A stretch of DNA of 64,000 nt. Source: Sclerodactyla briareus (taxonomy: Eukaryota; Echinodermata; Holothuroidea; Dendrochirotida; Sclerodactylidae). Where the stretch lies: contig JAODTK010005522.1 in NCBI GenBank assembly GCA_026419785.1, positions 124,001-188,000 on the forward strand. Reading direction: 5' to 3'. A model generated the notes under the pieces. That model saw only the letters and a list, made by a program, of their open reading frames with translations, did not search any database and was not told where the DNA came from. Positions 12,400-23,452 of this stretch are shown in pieces; the stretch's first letter is position 1; the number at the start of each line of letters is the position of its first letter. The translations under genes were made by a program, and so were the position numbers.

Positions 12400-13310
12400 T
12401 CAAGGTGTGTGAACCACATTTCAATACGATGTATTTTCCCCACTTTTTCCTATGTGGAGGTGTGGAGTTCGAAATTTGGTCCATTTTGCAGAGAAATTGT
12501 GGATAATCCCCAATGTGCAATATTTGCTGAGTCACACTTGAAAACAACCCGGGACAATTGTGTCATGTATTCATGTTCCATTTTATTGAATAAGTGAAAA
12601 TTCAGCAGAAGGTCTGTGTCTCTCTTCACCAAGACCTCAAAACCTACCAACCCATACAGCAATCCTATCCAGAGAGTGATGTGCTCAAAGGAAAATAATG
12701 TGTGATTCCAATAGAAAACAAAGATTGTTACAGGTTGTGCTAGTATGACATAAATCCCCCGACACTGGAAGTGTCCAGGGATATATGGTTTTGGGTGTGA
12801 GCCGCCGCCGTCCCAAGCTCCGCCGCCGGAAACGTTAGGCGGTAGTGCAATAACTCTTTAACGATTTATGCGATTGATTAGAAAATTGGTACCCTGTCCG
12901 CCCTAGTGGGGGGGGAAATCTCGGTAGTTGAAAGTGGGCACCGCTGCAATGTATGGCGGCCGCTAATTTGCATATGTTCCAATGCAAAATTTTCAAGTTA
13001 GTCGGATTTGGACGAAAAACTTGGTGGGTAAGGACTATAGTTAATCCGAAAAATGTGGAGGGTATTTCAAGGTCATCGAAATGATGCTCAAAAGCGGGGA
13101 TATACCACGTGGGCGGTTACCCGCCTACACTGTCTAGTTTATATTGCACGATGGGATGTCCTTGATCTTGCCCACAATACCATGCACAAACTGCCAACGG
13201 ACTGTAACATGTGAAAGAAAGTCGTATGAACTTCGTCTGACTCCTTCAGTTTTCTCAGTGATATAGTAGCCTCTTTATAATTTCATCCTGCAGTTGTCCT
13301 TCAAACTCTC
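12400..13310. repeat. Dispersed repeat copy with a 390-bp insertion
   Basis: Segments 12530-12756 and 13147-13310 match 27720-28115 in order. Shared phrases are CCTACCAACCCA, AAACAAAGATTG, CTGCAGTTGTCC and GGACTGTAAC. In the second copy the two segments are contiguous, so about 390 bp (12757-13146) are extra here. The extra segment contains GCCGCCGCC and ATTTGCATATG. I could not define its ends or a target duplication. A minus-strand open frame at 13255-13566 overlaps the repeat and is probably fortuitous. Confidence 0.6.
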
Positions 13311-14755
13311 CCCTTCCATTTCCATCCACAAAAATATATCCAAACAAACAAACCCATGTGCCTATATCACCCGTGAGTGCCTTCCCCTGTTTCTCGGCAA
13401 GCCCCTGGGGGCTTATCGAAATGAGTATGGTAGATTGTTTTCCCAGTTTCATACCATGTTTGTATCCGTTCAACTTTTCAAATTCCATCATCATAATTGC
13501 CTCATGGTATTTGGATCTGATCGTCACTGTAACATATCTTGGAACTGTTAGTCTTTGTCCTATCAAAATCTGACGTACATTTCCCCCTTTGTGAGGGAGG
13601 GGGCCTGCTATTCCGGCTGTCAGGTCATTGAGGCTAGAGCCTCATCAGCCTTCAAGAAGAATTCACCGAATTGGCCCCCCCGCCCGGATCTTCATGAACA
13701 ATTGAAAAACCATGCAATAGACCTATTTCCTTAGACACCTCTAGAAATACTAAGGAAAGAAACCAGGAAAGTGATTTTTATCCACACTTCAAAAAGAGGA
13801 AAAGAGGAAAGAAACTTACCCAGAAGAGGTAGTCAGATTGATGAAGTATTAGTCCCTCATCACGACCAACAAATACTGAAGGAATGGTGGATTGTATGGG
13901 CCAATCATAAAAGAAAAAATAGTACAAGTATTCTACGGATCCTGGGTGGAAAAATAGTGGTTCAATATCAGGCTGTAATGGGTTTACACCCTCCCTCTTT
14001 CACTATCATCTGAACACCAGCCAGAAGGCAATGAACCGCTGGTGTTCATCGGGTCAGAATCTGCCAGAGTTCCATGTGGAGCTTTAACTGGCAGTGCTGG
14101 TGTCGAGTCCTCTCAATCGGAGTCGGAGTCATCAGTGTCCCATCACCGAGTATTGGCGTCCGATCCGAGTCACAGTCTCCGAGTGCAAGCTTCATTCATG
14201 CAAATTTGACCCACTATTTCATAAATGTACGGCAAAACTAACAACCGCTGTATTGCTTGATACCATGCAATGTTTTGAATTCAACAGCTACTTTTTAACA
14301 TGTACTGACCATCACAATAACTTTACATAGGGGACTGTGCTGGTGATACCTCATGCCAGGTGCCAAATATCAGTCGTTTAATGATTTTATGCTGATAGCC
14401 GAGATGCAAGAGGGCAAAACATACCTCTACTTTGGGTGGCGACACAAATAGGGGTTTGTCTTGTGGGCTGGTGGGGGGGTACAGGCACATTCGTAAGAGA
14501 TCTTATTATCAAATTTGAAAATTAAACTTGTAAAGGTTGATTGCCATGCACTATCTACATTGAAAAGCCTATGAATCAAGGCGATCCGCCTAAAACGTGT
14601 TCTTTCCCTGGTTCGCGATCGTGTTTTTCTATTATCACTACACCTAACACTATACACAACCACCTGGTCATGCAGACCATCCATTTAATGAACATACATA
14701 TTTTCACTTTTAACACATAAAAATCCCTAACAAAATTCCCAAAGTAACTGACCCA
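13311..14755. other. Unassigned sequence
   Basis: No gene recognised. Near 14092 CAGTGCTGGTGTCGAGTC is followed by GGAGTCGGAGTC. This resembles the hAT-like ends with low-complexity subterminal repeats seen elsewhere in the window, but no opposite end was found. Confidence 0.35.
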
Positions 14756-14759
14756 TGAG

Positions 14760-16413
14760 TTTCGCCTCTCATTACAAATCCATTAATTGCTCTTTTCTTC
14801 TTCATGGCCCCCCCCACCCTTCTCTCCATAAAATACCCAACTTTGAAGAAAGTTTTATCGCTCAGTCACTCACTTCTTGACCCAAAACCACTTGAAATCT
14901 CCAAATCCCCTTAGCAGCCCAGCTTTCTTCTTTGCCTTTTAAAATCATTCCCTTCATTATCATTGCCTTTTTTTTTCCAAGCAGCCAGGACATGCCCCCC
15001 CCCTCCCCCCCTCCCGCCGACAGCAAATACCCTCCCCTGCCTCCCCACACACCAACAAACTATCTACCACGTAGCAGTCAGGGATGTCCTCAAATATATC
15101 TTTAGGAACCACATTTGTCCCCACCCCAGGCGAGAAAGAGTAAAGGAAAGTTACCGAAAGAGTTGGGCGACATTCTTGTTGGTAAATTGAATAATTATGC
15201 AAATTAGGCACATTACAGTGACCTTACTGCACCCCAGCTGGAACTCAAATGATTGGATCAAAGGGGATCCATTCTACCAAGTTTTGTGGAAATCCAGCAA
15301 AATTTCAAAAATTGCATGAAAAATGCAAATTAGACACATTAAAGACCTCCAGTGACCCGACTAACTTTCTCGCGAACCATGGTAGTCACATCCACCAGTT
15401 TTGTGGAATTCCGACAAACTTGGAAAAATTCACAGAATTATGCAAATAGACCACTTAATAGCATACTTTAGGCTGAAAAACTAATCGGTTCATCTAAGTC
15501 ATCCAGGTCCTACATCCAAACTACATCACTGTAGCAATACGGTTCTTGCATAAGTCTTGCTAACGAGCTTTAACAATAACTTACACAAATAGCTATTAAC
15601 AATTAATTAATGAATTCGCTGAGCTCAAAATCTAATCAGATCGTGTACACCCAACCTCAGTGCTACACGAAATTTTGTCATGAGCAGCTCACGTTTGTGA
15701 GGATCATGCTAACAAGAAAGTGGACACACACACACACCAAAGTGACCACTAATCTCTTCCTGAATTTCAAACAGGCGAGACAAAAATTGACGGTTTTTAT
15801 GTCTTTGCCCTGTAATCCTAACATAAGCACGTTTTCAAGACTTGACCTTTGACCTGTCTTTCGATGTTGTTGATCACACTGAACCCACAAATTTACCATG
15901 CAAATCTCTACGAGCACCGTAACGCACTCATTCCAATTGTTATAGGCCATTTAACGAAACGTCTAAAAATTGCCTAATTTGTGCAATTATTCACTAAATG
16001 ACCTTCAGTTACCATTTACACTGTTTGTCAGGATTGAAAGACGTACCATGGCCCCAGTTTCCATGGGGGATTCAACCAACTTTAAAATCTGCAAAAATTA
16101 TGCAATTAACTAGGTGAAATGCGAATAAGTAATATTAAATTACCTTTGTGAACTCGTCCCTACTTTACAATATATTGGGACTATAGATACACCATCTCCA
16201 TGCTCCCACCGAGTTTCGTCAAATCCAACAAACTTCAAAAAATCGCAGAAATTATGCAAATTAACTTCTTACTTGCATATCTCATGGCAGTAATTCAAAA
16301 ATCAGTTTGTGTACCTTTCCATAGTTGTTTTACTCTGACGACTCACCATGCACACAAGCTAATTCCGGGCCAATTTTCATTAAATATGCAAATTTGAATG
16401 CAAATGAGTATGG
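14760..16413 (+). repeat. Dispersed repeat family R, 5' part (split by elements A and B)
   Basis: Rich in ATGCAAATTAG phrases. Segment 14790-15790 matches 53380-54757, including TTTTATCGC, TCTAATCAGATCGTGT and GTGCTACAC. Segment 15790-16413 matches 51190-51866. The match resumes at 22681-22876 after elements A and B. Both sub-repeats end in a block like CTTGAACAAAGTTCAGGCGA-gacaaaaa. No protein is recognised. It may be a composite of two related elements laid head to tail. Confidence 0.75.
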
Positions 16414-16731
16414 TCTCAACAAAACTTCCCTGTTTGTGAATCTGTGAAGTATTAATACTTACCCCACATTTGACCCCTGCAACCCTGCACCACCCCCCGC
16501 GCCATTGAACATCTGGCATTAACACAAAAGTCCGGGTTGGCAAACCACCATCGCCCTCTCCTTTTTTCCATGCACAGGCGTCCTAGAATTGGGGGCGACG
16601 GCCCGCATCCGACAGAGGAGGACTCCCCGTGAGGCCCGGAAAGTGGGGACGTTTGGGGCAGGAGTGTCCAATAGGGGTAGGGGGAGGGTATTCAATACTT
16701 CACAGATTCACAACCAGTGAAGTTTTGTTTG
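16414..16731. mobile_element. Element A: 318-bp mini-element with terminal inverted repeats
   Basis: The left end reads AACAAAACTTCCCTGTTTGT and continues GAATCTGTGAAGTATT. The right end is its reverse complement (16690-16731) with few differences. Inside the left end, 16445-16570 matches the reverse complement of element B's right end (22555-22675), including AACACAAAAGTCCGGGTTGG and GCGCCATTGAACATCTGGCA. A and B therefore belong to one related group with different extreme termini. No coding capacity. Confidence 0.65.
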
Positions 16732-17039
16732 ATCTATTTCAGATATTCACTTTACCCCATATTGGACCCTGCATCCGACTAGCACAGTGCCACGGCGGTG
16801 GGCCCGTGCCATCCCACGGTGGGCGTAGAATGGTGGTAGACGATGGCGGGACAGTTCTCGTGAAGACAACTTCAGCGAGTTCCATCCGGCATGGCGGGGA
16901 TGCCCAACCCAGGCTTCGTTGCGAGAATCCGCGGACAGCCCCGGGCGACCAATGGGCCCACCGCTGCCGGGGCCAGCCACACGACCCTGGCTGGATAGGA
17001 GCCCTTGTCCACAAGAGTCCGTACCAGTTCCGGATAGCC

Positions 17040-18850
17040 GATTGACGGTTGCTGGAGAACGGAGAGAGACGACACTCAGCCTCGGAGAGGCGATCAGGGG
17101 CTCCGGATGCCGGAGAGAGGAACGCGGAGCTCCGGAGAGCCGGAACAGGAGAGTCGGTCAACGGCTTGTGGAGGGCCACGTACGAGGCTACGGAGAGAGC
17201 CGATCCACCCCGAACCGTTTAACGGTTGGTGAGAGCTTGATCCTATCTGGTACGCGGCTCTGGTGTTACGGCCACCCAACGAATCCGCGGGCTAGGATGC
17301 TGAAAACCGACGCGGATGATCGTAGCGACGGCGGGCTTCGAGACCGGCAGGTAGGGCCAGGGTGAGAGATCTGATTGCAGGTCCGGAGGATGATTCGGGC
17401 CACGGCTCTGGAGATCCGATCAAGTGTGTCCGGAAGAGTCGGACCGGAGAGACGATCAGGAAGACTGGAAAGTCGGCCCACGGCAGGAGAGCCGATCCGG
17501 TGGGGCCGGAGAGGCGGCCCACAGAACGGAGAGCCGGACCACCGAAAGAAGCACAGAAGAGCCGATTACGGGGGGTCGGGAAGAGGCGGCCCACCCCGGC
17601 GGGACCCAGTTGGGTTGGCTCCCTCCACGCCGGGGAGGGGCTCACGGCCAGGCTCCGGAGAAGCCGGGAGAGCCGGACCAACGACGGAAGAGACGATAAG
17701 GAGTCGGAAGAGTCGCCAAACGGCCTCCGAGAGCCGGGAAGAAACAACGCGGAAGACGGGGAAGAGCGATCCGAGGGCCGGAACAGTGGCCCACGGCTCC
17801 GGAGAGCCGGGAGAAGCCGATCCGGAGGGCCGGGAACAGTCGGCCCACTGTTTCGGAGAGCCGGGAGAACCGACTCCGCGGCGGCGGAGAGCCGATGTTT
17901 TTTTTTTTTTTGTGCTCGGAGAGCCGATTAGGAGGTCCGGAAGAGTTAGCCACGGCTCGGAGAGCCGACTCCCGCGGCTCGGGAGAGGTGACGTGCCGGA
18001 GAAGCCGATAAGGAGGTCCAGGAGAGCCGGCCCACGGCACTCCGGAGAGCCGGGAGAGCCGAACCACTCGGCCCGGGAGAGCCGATGTCTCGGAGAGTGA
18101 GTAGAGTCCAGAGAAGTCAGCCCACGGCTCCGAGACCTGGAGAGCCGACTCCCTCGGCTCGGGAGAGGAGAGCCTTCTCGGAGAGCCGATTCGGGGGTCA
18201 AAAGAAGAAGTCGGCCCACGGCTCCGGGGCGGGATAGCCGCTATCGGCTCGGTAGAGCCGATGTCAGGAGGGCAGGAGAGTCGGACCGAAGCTTCTAGAG
18301 AGACGTTAGGGCCGACCCATTGAGATCGGGGGAGAGAGACGGACGAGCCAGTCTCGGAATCGGCAGAGCCGCTCTTGCCTCGGGGCCAAAAACGATGGGT
18401 TGACCCGTAAGCTCAGGAAGAGCCGGGAGGGCCGAACATTAGGAGGGCCAGGAGAGCCGACCGGCTTCCGAGGAGCGGACGAGTCGGTCGAAGCTCTGGA
18501 GCAGACGATCTTGCCTCGCAAGCGGAACGAGGCGGCCCGCAGCTCTGGAGAGCGGGATGGCCATCCACGGCTCAGGCGAGCAGTTTAGAGGGCCGCGAGA
18601 GAGAAGAGAGTCAGTCCACGGCTCGGATTGCAGGACAAGCCGACCCATGCTCAGCCGGAAGAGTGGTTCGCCGGGCCGTGGAGAGCGGACGCGGCTCTTG
18701 GTGGACGGAAAAGAGTCGGGCCAACCCCGGCGCGGGGGAGCTGACCAATGGGTCGGAAGGGCCGGGAAAGACGATGCACGGCTCCGAGAGCCGATCTCCC
18801 TTGACTTCTAGGGAGACGGCCTTCGGCTCTAGTGGCTCTAGTGATCCCGG
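17040..18850 (+). repeat. Purine-skewed GAGCCG minisatellite inside element B
   Basis: Degenerate units built on CGGAGAGCCGGGAGAGCCGA recur at spacings of roughly 55-85 bp, with GGCCCACGGCTCCGGAGAGC as the most regular phrase (near 17785, 18030 and 18200). CGGCTC and GAGCCG are reverse complements, so each unit can form a small hairpin. The plus strand is G- and A-rich throughout. A 12-base poly-T run sits at about 17898. Open frames give GEPGEP-like or RLSRLSGSPGSP-like low-complexity peptides, which I do not regard as genes. Confidence 0.75.
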
Positions 18851-21649
18851 CCAAGGCTGGGAGCCCAACCGCCAGGGCGTACAGGGGGGCCTAGGCACGG
18901 CCAATTGCGTCGTGGGGCCCGGCTGGAGAGCACGGCGGCTCCGGTTCTGCCGTAGGTAGTAAGCAGGTTGGGGCGTGCGAGCGAGCCGGGCACGGGTATG
19001 TAGAGAGGATGTTCTTCGCCACTTGGGAGTGCTGGATGCTGGGCCGTGTAGGGAAGGCGCGTTCGGCGTAGACTAGTGTTAGGAGCTGACTCTTGTCGTG
19101 GACTCAGTCAATCCCGACGCCTAGCCTGTCGATGACTTGTCGCTTTGCCCCCGTGAGTCCGGGCGCAGAAGAGAGGCGCACAGGCGATCCGCTGGTAGTC
19201 GATGTAGAAGAGGTCCGAGGCCCCCAGCGGATAATCCACTGGAAATGTCCCCGGATGCAGCCAGAAGCCAGGGAGCTTATCGTCGTGAAGGACGTAGGCT
19301 CTCAGATCGACGTAGTTCGGCCTGGCCATTGTCGGCACAGGTCACCCCATCTGCGGGATTGCGGTCGAATCATGAACAACTGGTTGCGGGGCCAAAGATT
19401 GTGCGTCGGGCGTAAACTACTGTGCCTCCATGACGCCTTCTTCAGTAAAGGTGGCGGTACTCGCAGGACAGCAGGTTCCGCCGCTGTGAAGGGCGATGCG
19501 CGTATGGAGGTCTCCTTAGGGAGGCGTTAACCTGGCGGAGCCGACGCTGCCACCCCGAACCCCAAAACTTCTGTGGGGAGCGGTGGGATGCTCCAGCGGC
19601 TCTGAAAAAGATAGTTCGAGGAGGTATTGCATGTAACGATCAATCGGGGAGTTTTGCTCCATGCGGGTCTCACCGGGGTTAAGCACCACCGCGCGGGAGA
19701 AACGAAAAGTAAGAACTGACCTGCGCGACAACGGCCCTGCTGCATCGGTATCTCCCCTGGAGGAAAAGCTGAACGAAGGATGGGAGTGGTCCTAATCCTC
19801 TGGTATGGGAAGATCATGAAAGTTTCACACCGCTTTCTGGTCCTCAAGCAACCATGGGAGGGGACTTTGGACGGGGATGAGATCCCTCAAACCGCGTCGG
19901 GTTGCAAAATCGAGTCCTGCCGCCGTGACGGGTGGACGCCGTGACGGCATGAAGGGTGTGCAGGTCCACCGCGTCGGGGGAGAGGCCTGGGGGTGTTAAG
20001 GCAGCCGAACGAAACGGTTCGTTCGGCTCCTCCGCGCTGAGGGTGGCCTCCGGTTCAGGACGGGCGTACAGCAAAAAAGACGGAACTGGCCCGACGGAAA
20101 ACATCCGGACGGGAGAGGCTCAGGACCGGGGGGAGATTCCCGGCACCCGAGCAGGGCCGGCTCAGTCGGCGCGGCGCTTTGGTCGTATCAGCGCAGCTTC
20201 GACTGTTTCCGCGGCCGGAGATGAATCGGATCCAAGCTGCGGGAGAGGGAGGACTACAAGACGACGACCATTTTATCGGCCCTTCGTCTATGTGTTTGCC
20301 ACCGGTGAGCCATGCGGCTCCTTCGCATGTCAGAGGGACGTGAACAGCGTCTGAGGACGGCCAGAGCGGAGAAAGGTCCGTACGCCGGTGTAGGAGACTT
20401 GGGGAGGTCTGGGCTGCTTCCAACTCGCTAGGTCGACGTGAGAAGAGGCTGACGGCGATCCCGGATGGACTTGTGATACAGCGGGGTGCAGTGGTCTGGC
20501 AGCAACCTATGGACCGTGGCTTGCCGGGACGGCAATTGGATTGAACTGCCCCCCGCGGCGGCCAGTGGTGGTCCGATCCAGCGGCCAGGACTGAGGCCGT
20601 CCGGGTACGGTCCGGGCCAGCAGGGACCGGATGGTGATGCATGGCACGACCATGACGGCGCGGGTTCCGCAGTCCAACGAGAGACCCACGGGGAGGACCA
20701 GGCTCCATCAGCGGGAGGGGACCCGGCCTGGGACGGGCGGGGTTCCGCCGTTCCAAAACCGAGGCAACCCGGCCGGGACCCCGGTGGGATCGGACTCCCT
20801 CCGCCGCCGGGAGGGGCCAAACGCGCCCGGACGGGCTACCGCAGCCACTCAGAGGATCACCCCGGACGGACACCGGTTGGGTCGGCGTACCTCCTGCGAC
20901 GGGAATGCGGGCCCCGGCCGTGATGGGCCGGTAACAGCATCCAACCGAGGCTAACCAAGGCAGACGTGGGGGCGGGCTCCCCTCGCGCACGGGGAGGGGA
21001 CTCGGCCCGGCCGGGGGGTGTTACGGCCACGAGCCGGAACCGGCAACGACAAATTAGGTGGTGCGAGACCCCGAAGCCGAATCGCCGGCGTGTGGAGCAC
21101 ACGGCCCAGGTCCTGGATCGGGAATTCAGATCTCCATGCCCGGGGGAAGACGGCTCCACGGCTTATACACCCCTGCAACCGAAGGCGGCCGAGCTCGAAG
21201 TCATTGGACGACATATCTTCCGGGGTTCTTTCTCGAGGACCAATGAAGACGCTGAACCACTCTGGCGACGATCCCCTGATTCTTACTTCGACGCGTGAGT
21301 GTCCGCACGGGGCTACACGGCCCGGCGCACCAACGCCATACAGATACCTCTCGAGTCTGGCCAGCAGCGGGGGACAGCTTGATTAAGCCTAACAAACGGC
21401 ACTTCTCCATACCTGAGGAGATAAGGCGATGAGGAAGTCTGTTACGACAGAACACTAGTTCACGGACATAAAAGTCAATACCAAGGCAACGTAGCAGACA
21501 TAAGATTACATTGACACAACGGCGAACCAAAGGTACAAGCGTCCCCTATCTCCAACTAGGAGAAGGGCGCTGAGAAGTCTCTCCGTCCATGAACCCGCCG
21601 CCACAGACCATAGAGTAAAACATGGTAACGTGGATACATAAATGAACAT

Positions 21650-22312
21650 TTAAATATCGGCGATCAAAGAGTGAGTGAGCATCCATTTCTCCATAAAACT
21701 GGGCGAAGTGGAACTGTGGGCTTGATAGGGAACATCAACATGACGATGGAGATGAAACGGCCCCTTCTCATATGGAAGGGGCGTGAGGAGGGGGTCTCTA
21801 TGACACGAACCCTCACCAACGGGCATAAAGTCACTAATTAGCAAAGTAGAAAATGCTGTAACACACTTTAAAAACTTTGCGAAGTACAGCTCCACAACCA
21901 GAAGGCAAAAAGCATGATAATCATTGCATGGAAACCATTCACGAACAGTGGAAACTATGGGCAGGTTAAACATTACAGTAATACGGGTCGCACGCAATGG
22001 CAACGAGCCGATCCATGCATGAAAAAACATAGATACATACATACGAAGGTACTTACTCCGAGTTCCCGTTCCCCCTCTCTCACTCATTACGGTAACTAGA
22101 ATCCCTAGAGCTGCGCGCAGTGACCCCCCAACCAGGGACGGGGAGGGCGAAGGGAAGGTAGGGAGAGGAACCCAGGGGGAAAGAGGGGGGAAGGAGGGGC
22201 GCGAGCGGAAGGCAGGAAAGCACCCGGACAACAAGTCCAGCCGGCTGCACGTCACACAATACGGGGCCACGAAGTCACAGGCACGTGGACGTAGCAATAG
22301 GGAAGGGTCCAC
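21650..22312 (-). CDS. Unrecognised 220-codon open frame in element B
   Basis: This is the longest open frame in the part of element B with ordinary base composition, reading toward the left end. It starts MDPSLLLRPRACDFV. It has a proline- and serine-rich stretch around residues 35-60 and a hydrophobic, aromatic-rich middle part around residues 90-160, with cysteines at residues 12, 19 and 22. No catalytic motif or known domain is visible. It could be the only protein of element B, or chance. Confidence 0.2.
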   Translation of the reverse strand: MDPSLLLRPRACDFVAPYCVTCSRLDLLSGCFPAFRSRPSFPPLSPWVPLPTFPSPSPSLVGGSLRAALGILVTVMSERGGTGTRSKYLRMYVSMFFHAWIGSLPLRATRITVMFNLPIVSTVREWFPCNDYHAFCLLVVELYFAKFLKCVTAFSTLLISDFMPVGEGSCHRDPLLTPLPYEKGPFHLHRHVDVPYQAHSSTSPSFMEKWMLTHSLIADI

Positions 22313-22681
22313 GAGTACTGTGTTAGGTGCGCTTAGGCTAAACAGAAGGACTTCGCAAATCGAGATCGAGGAGCAGGAGAATAAGTCCCTTCAAAAACGA
22401 CATAACTCGCAAGAAAAGTCGTTTGGAATAGGTGAAAAATCAACTGTAGGAAGGTTGATCCAAATGATAAAACGATGATGGGAGTAGTAAGACTAAATCT
22501 AAAGGGTGAAATTCTTAACGAATTTCTAAGCCAAGATGCTCAATTGTAGACGAAACGTCTGGCAAAAAGAGAAGGGCGATGGGGTGGCCAACCCGGACTT
22601 TTGTGTTATTGCCAGATGTTCAATGGCGCGGAGGTGGGGTGCAGGGTCCAATATGGGGTAAGTTGAATATCTGAAATAGAT

Positions 22682-22876
22682 TTTCGGGTCGAAAAGTGGA
22701 TGCACATCGACAAATTTTCACCGCACACCTCCACAAAAGGTTTCAGCATGACGTCCCCCCCCTTTTTGCACGGTTCAGGAGATATCAAACCGCACATACG
22801 GACAGACAGACAGACATACACACTACAGAGTGACCACTATGTCTCTCTTTGAACAAAGTTCAGGCGAGACAAAAAC
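22682..22876 (+). repeat. Dispersed repeat family R, 3' part
   Basis: This continues the repeat interrupted at 16413. GTCGAAAAGTGGATGCACAT, CGCACACCTCCACAAAA, GGAGATATC and CAGACAGACAGACATACA all match 51873-52053 in order. It ends in a GAACAAAGTTCAGGCGAGAC block followed by AAAAAC. Confidence 0.75.
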
Positions 22877-23279
22877 GGCCGGTGACTGATGGAATTCAAA
22901 CAAGAAATGTGTACTTCGCAATGCATCACTGATACCACCCTGTGATTTTTCCACTCTAGTATCGTCAATTATGCAAGAGAGAGGAGATATATTCTAGCAG
23001 TTTTTTCAGGTTTCCGTAACTGATTTCTAGTTTTTCATGTTAGGGCTTCCACATTTGCACATTGGTTGGTAACATCCCAGAAGCCAAATGTTTCATTTGC
23101 CCGCATGGGGGGAGAGTGGGAAAAACCCCACGAGCTATGATCGTGGAACTCTCTGGCGATGAAAACGAAGTACTCCACAGGAAAATTGCAACAGTTCAAC
23201 ATCTTTTTGAACATCATCTTGGTCATTTTGCTACTCCTCACGGCCCAGAACTCTTTGCCTCTTAGTTTCTGACACTTAC

Positions 23280-23365
23280 ATTCATTTCCCGTCATTGGGA
23301 GTATACCGTTACTGTTCATTGTAGACGATGGCACCGTTATATCCCGCCTCCTGGGCATGTATTAC
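23280..23365 (-). CDS. Exon of a PA-domain E3 ubiquitin ligase (RNF13/RNF167-like)
   Basis: An 86-bp minus-strand exon lies between a good acceptor (TTATCTGTTTTACAG) and a consensus donor (GTAAGT). Its start translates as VIHAQEAGYNGAIVYN and its end as NSNGILPMTGNE. This matches the core of the protease-associated domain of RNF13, RNF167 and Drosophila godzilla, which reads roughly VLNAQRAGYKAAIVHN followed by a DSDDLISMGSND-like stretch. In that family the PA domain lies in the lumen of endosomes or secretory vesicles, ahead of one membrane helix and a cytoplasmic RING-H2 finger. The two halves are in different frames, about two bases apart. This is either an assembly indel or a sign of a pseudogene. 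I did not find the RING or membrane exons. They should lie at lower coordinates, beyond the elements at 16.4-22.7 kb, or outside the window. Confidence 0.65.
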
Positions 23366-23452
23366 CTGTAAAACAGATAATTGGGAGGTTTAGGCTGGCG
23401 GATTGACTGGTGTTTCATTCATACTGAAATGTGACTGGTTCATTGGAGTCAG

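Larger units (their letters stand above)
16732..22681. mobile_element. Element B: 5.95-kb GC-rich element with terminal inverted repeats
   Basis: The left terminus ATCTATTTCAGATATTCA and the reverse complement of the right terminus agree for about 41 bases with roughly two differences, continuing into CCCCATATTGGACCCTGCA on both sides. The flanks join without a gap in the paralogous repeat at 51861-51876. The interior is strongly GC-rich from about 16780 to 21380 and of ordinary composition from 21380 to 22680. It contains a GAGCCG minisatellite and many overlapping open frames on all strands that look like GC-driven artefacts. I recognise no transposase, recombinase or polymerase, so the element is either non-autonomous or of an unfamiliar type. 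A target duplication is not resolved. Confidence 0.7.

Noticed and set aside
13255-13566. Minus-strand frame of 103 codons (contains FVDGNGRGEFEGQ)
   Set aside because: Its C-terminal part lies within a dispersed repeat also found at 28050-28115, so chance is more likely than an exon.
17362-18219. Long overlapping frames on both strands (up to 241 codons) in element B, with GEPGEP-like peptides
   Set aside because: Explained by GC-rich, AT-poor tandem repeats lacking stop codons; composition mirrors the repeat unit in every frame.
20055-20990. Minus-strand open frame of 311 codons
   Set aside because: Three or four frames are open over the same GC-rich DNA and the peptide is Arg/Pro/Ser-rich without motifs. 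Kept as part of element B only.
16780-21380. Idea that the GC-rich block is rDNA or its spacer
   Set aside because: I saw no 18S, 5.8S or 28S core sequence, and the block lies between terminal inverted repeats. The fragment GTGAAATTCTTA near 22507 only superficially resembles an 18S motif.
16560-21380. Idea of bacterial contamination or horizontal transfer for the GC-rich block
   Set aside because: No bacterial gene, ribosome binding site or operon structure; the junctions fit a transposon insertion into a host repeat.
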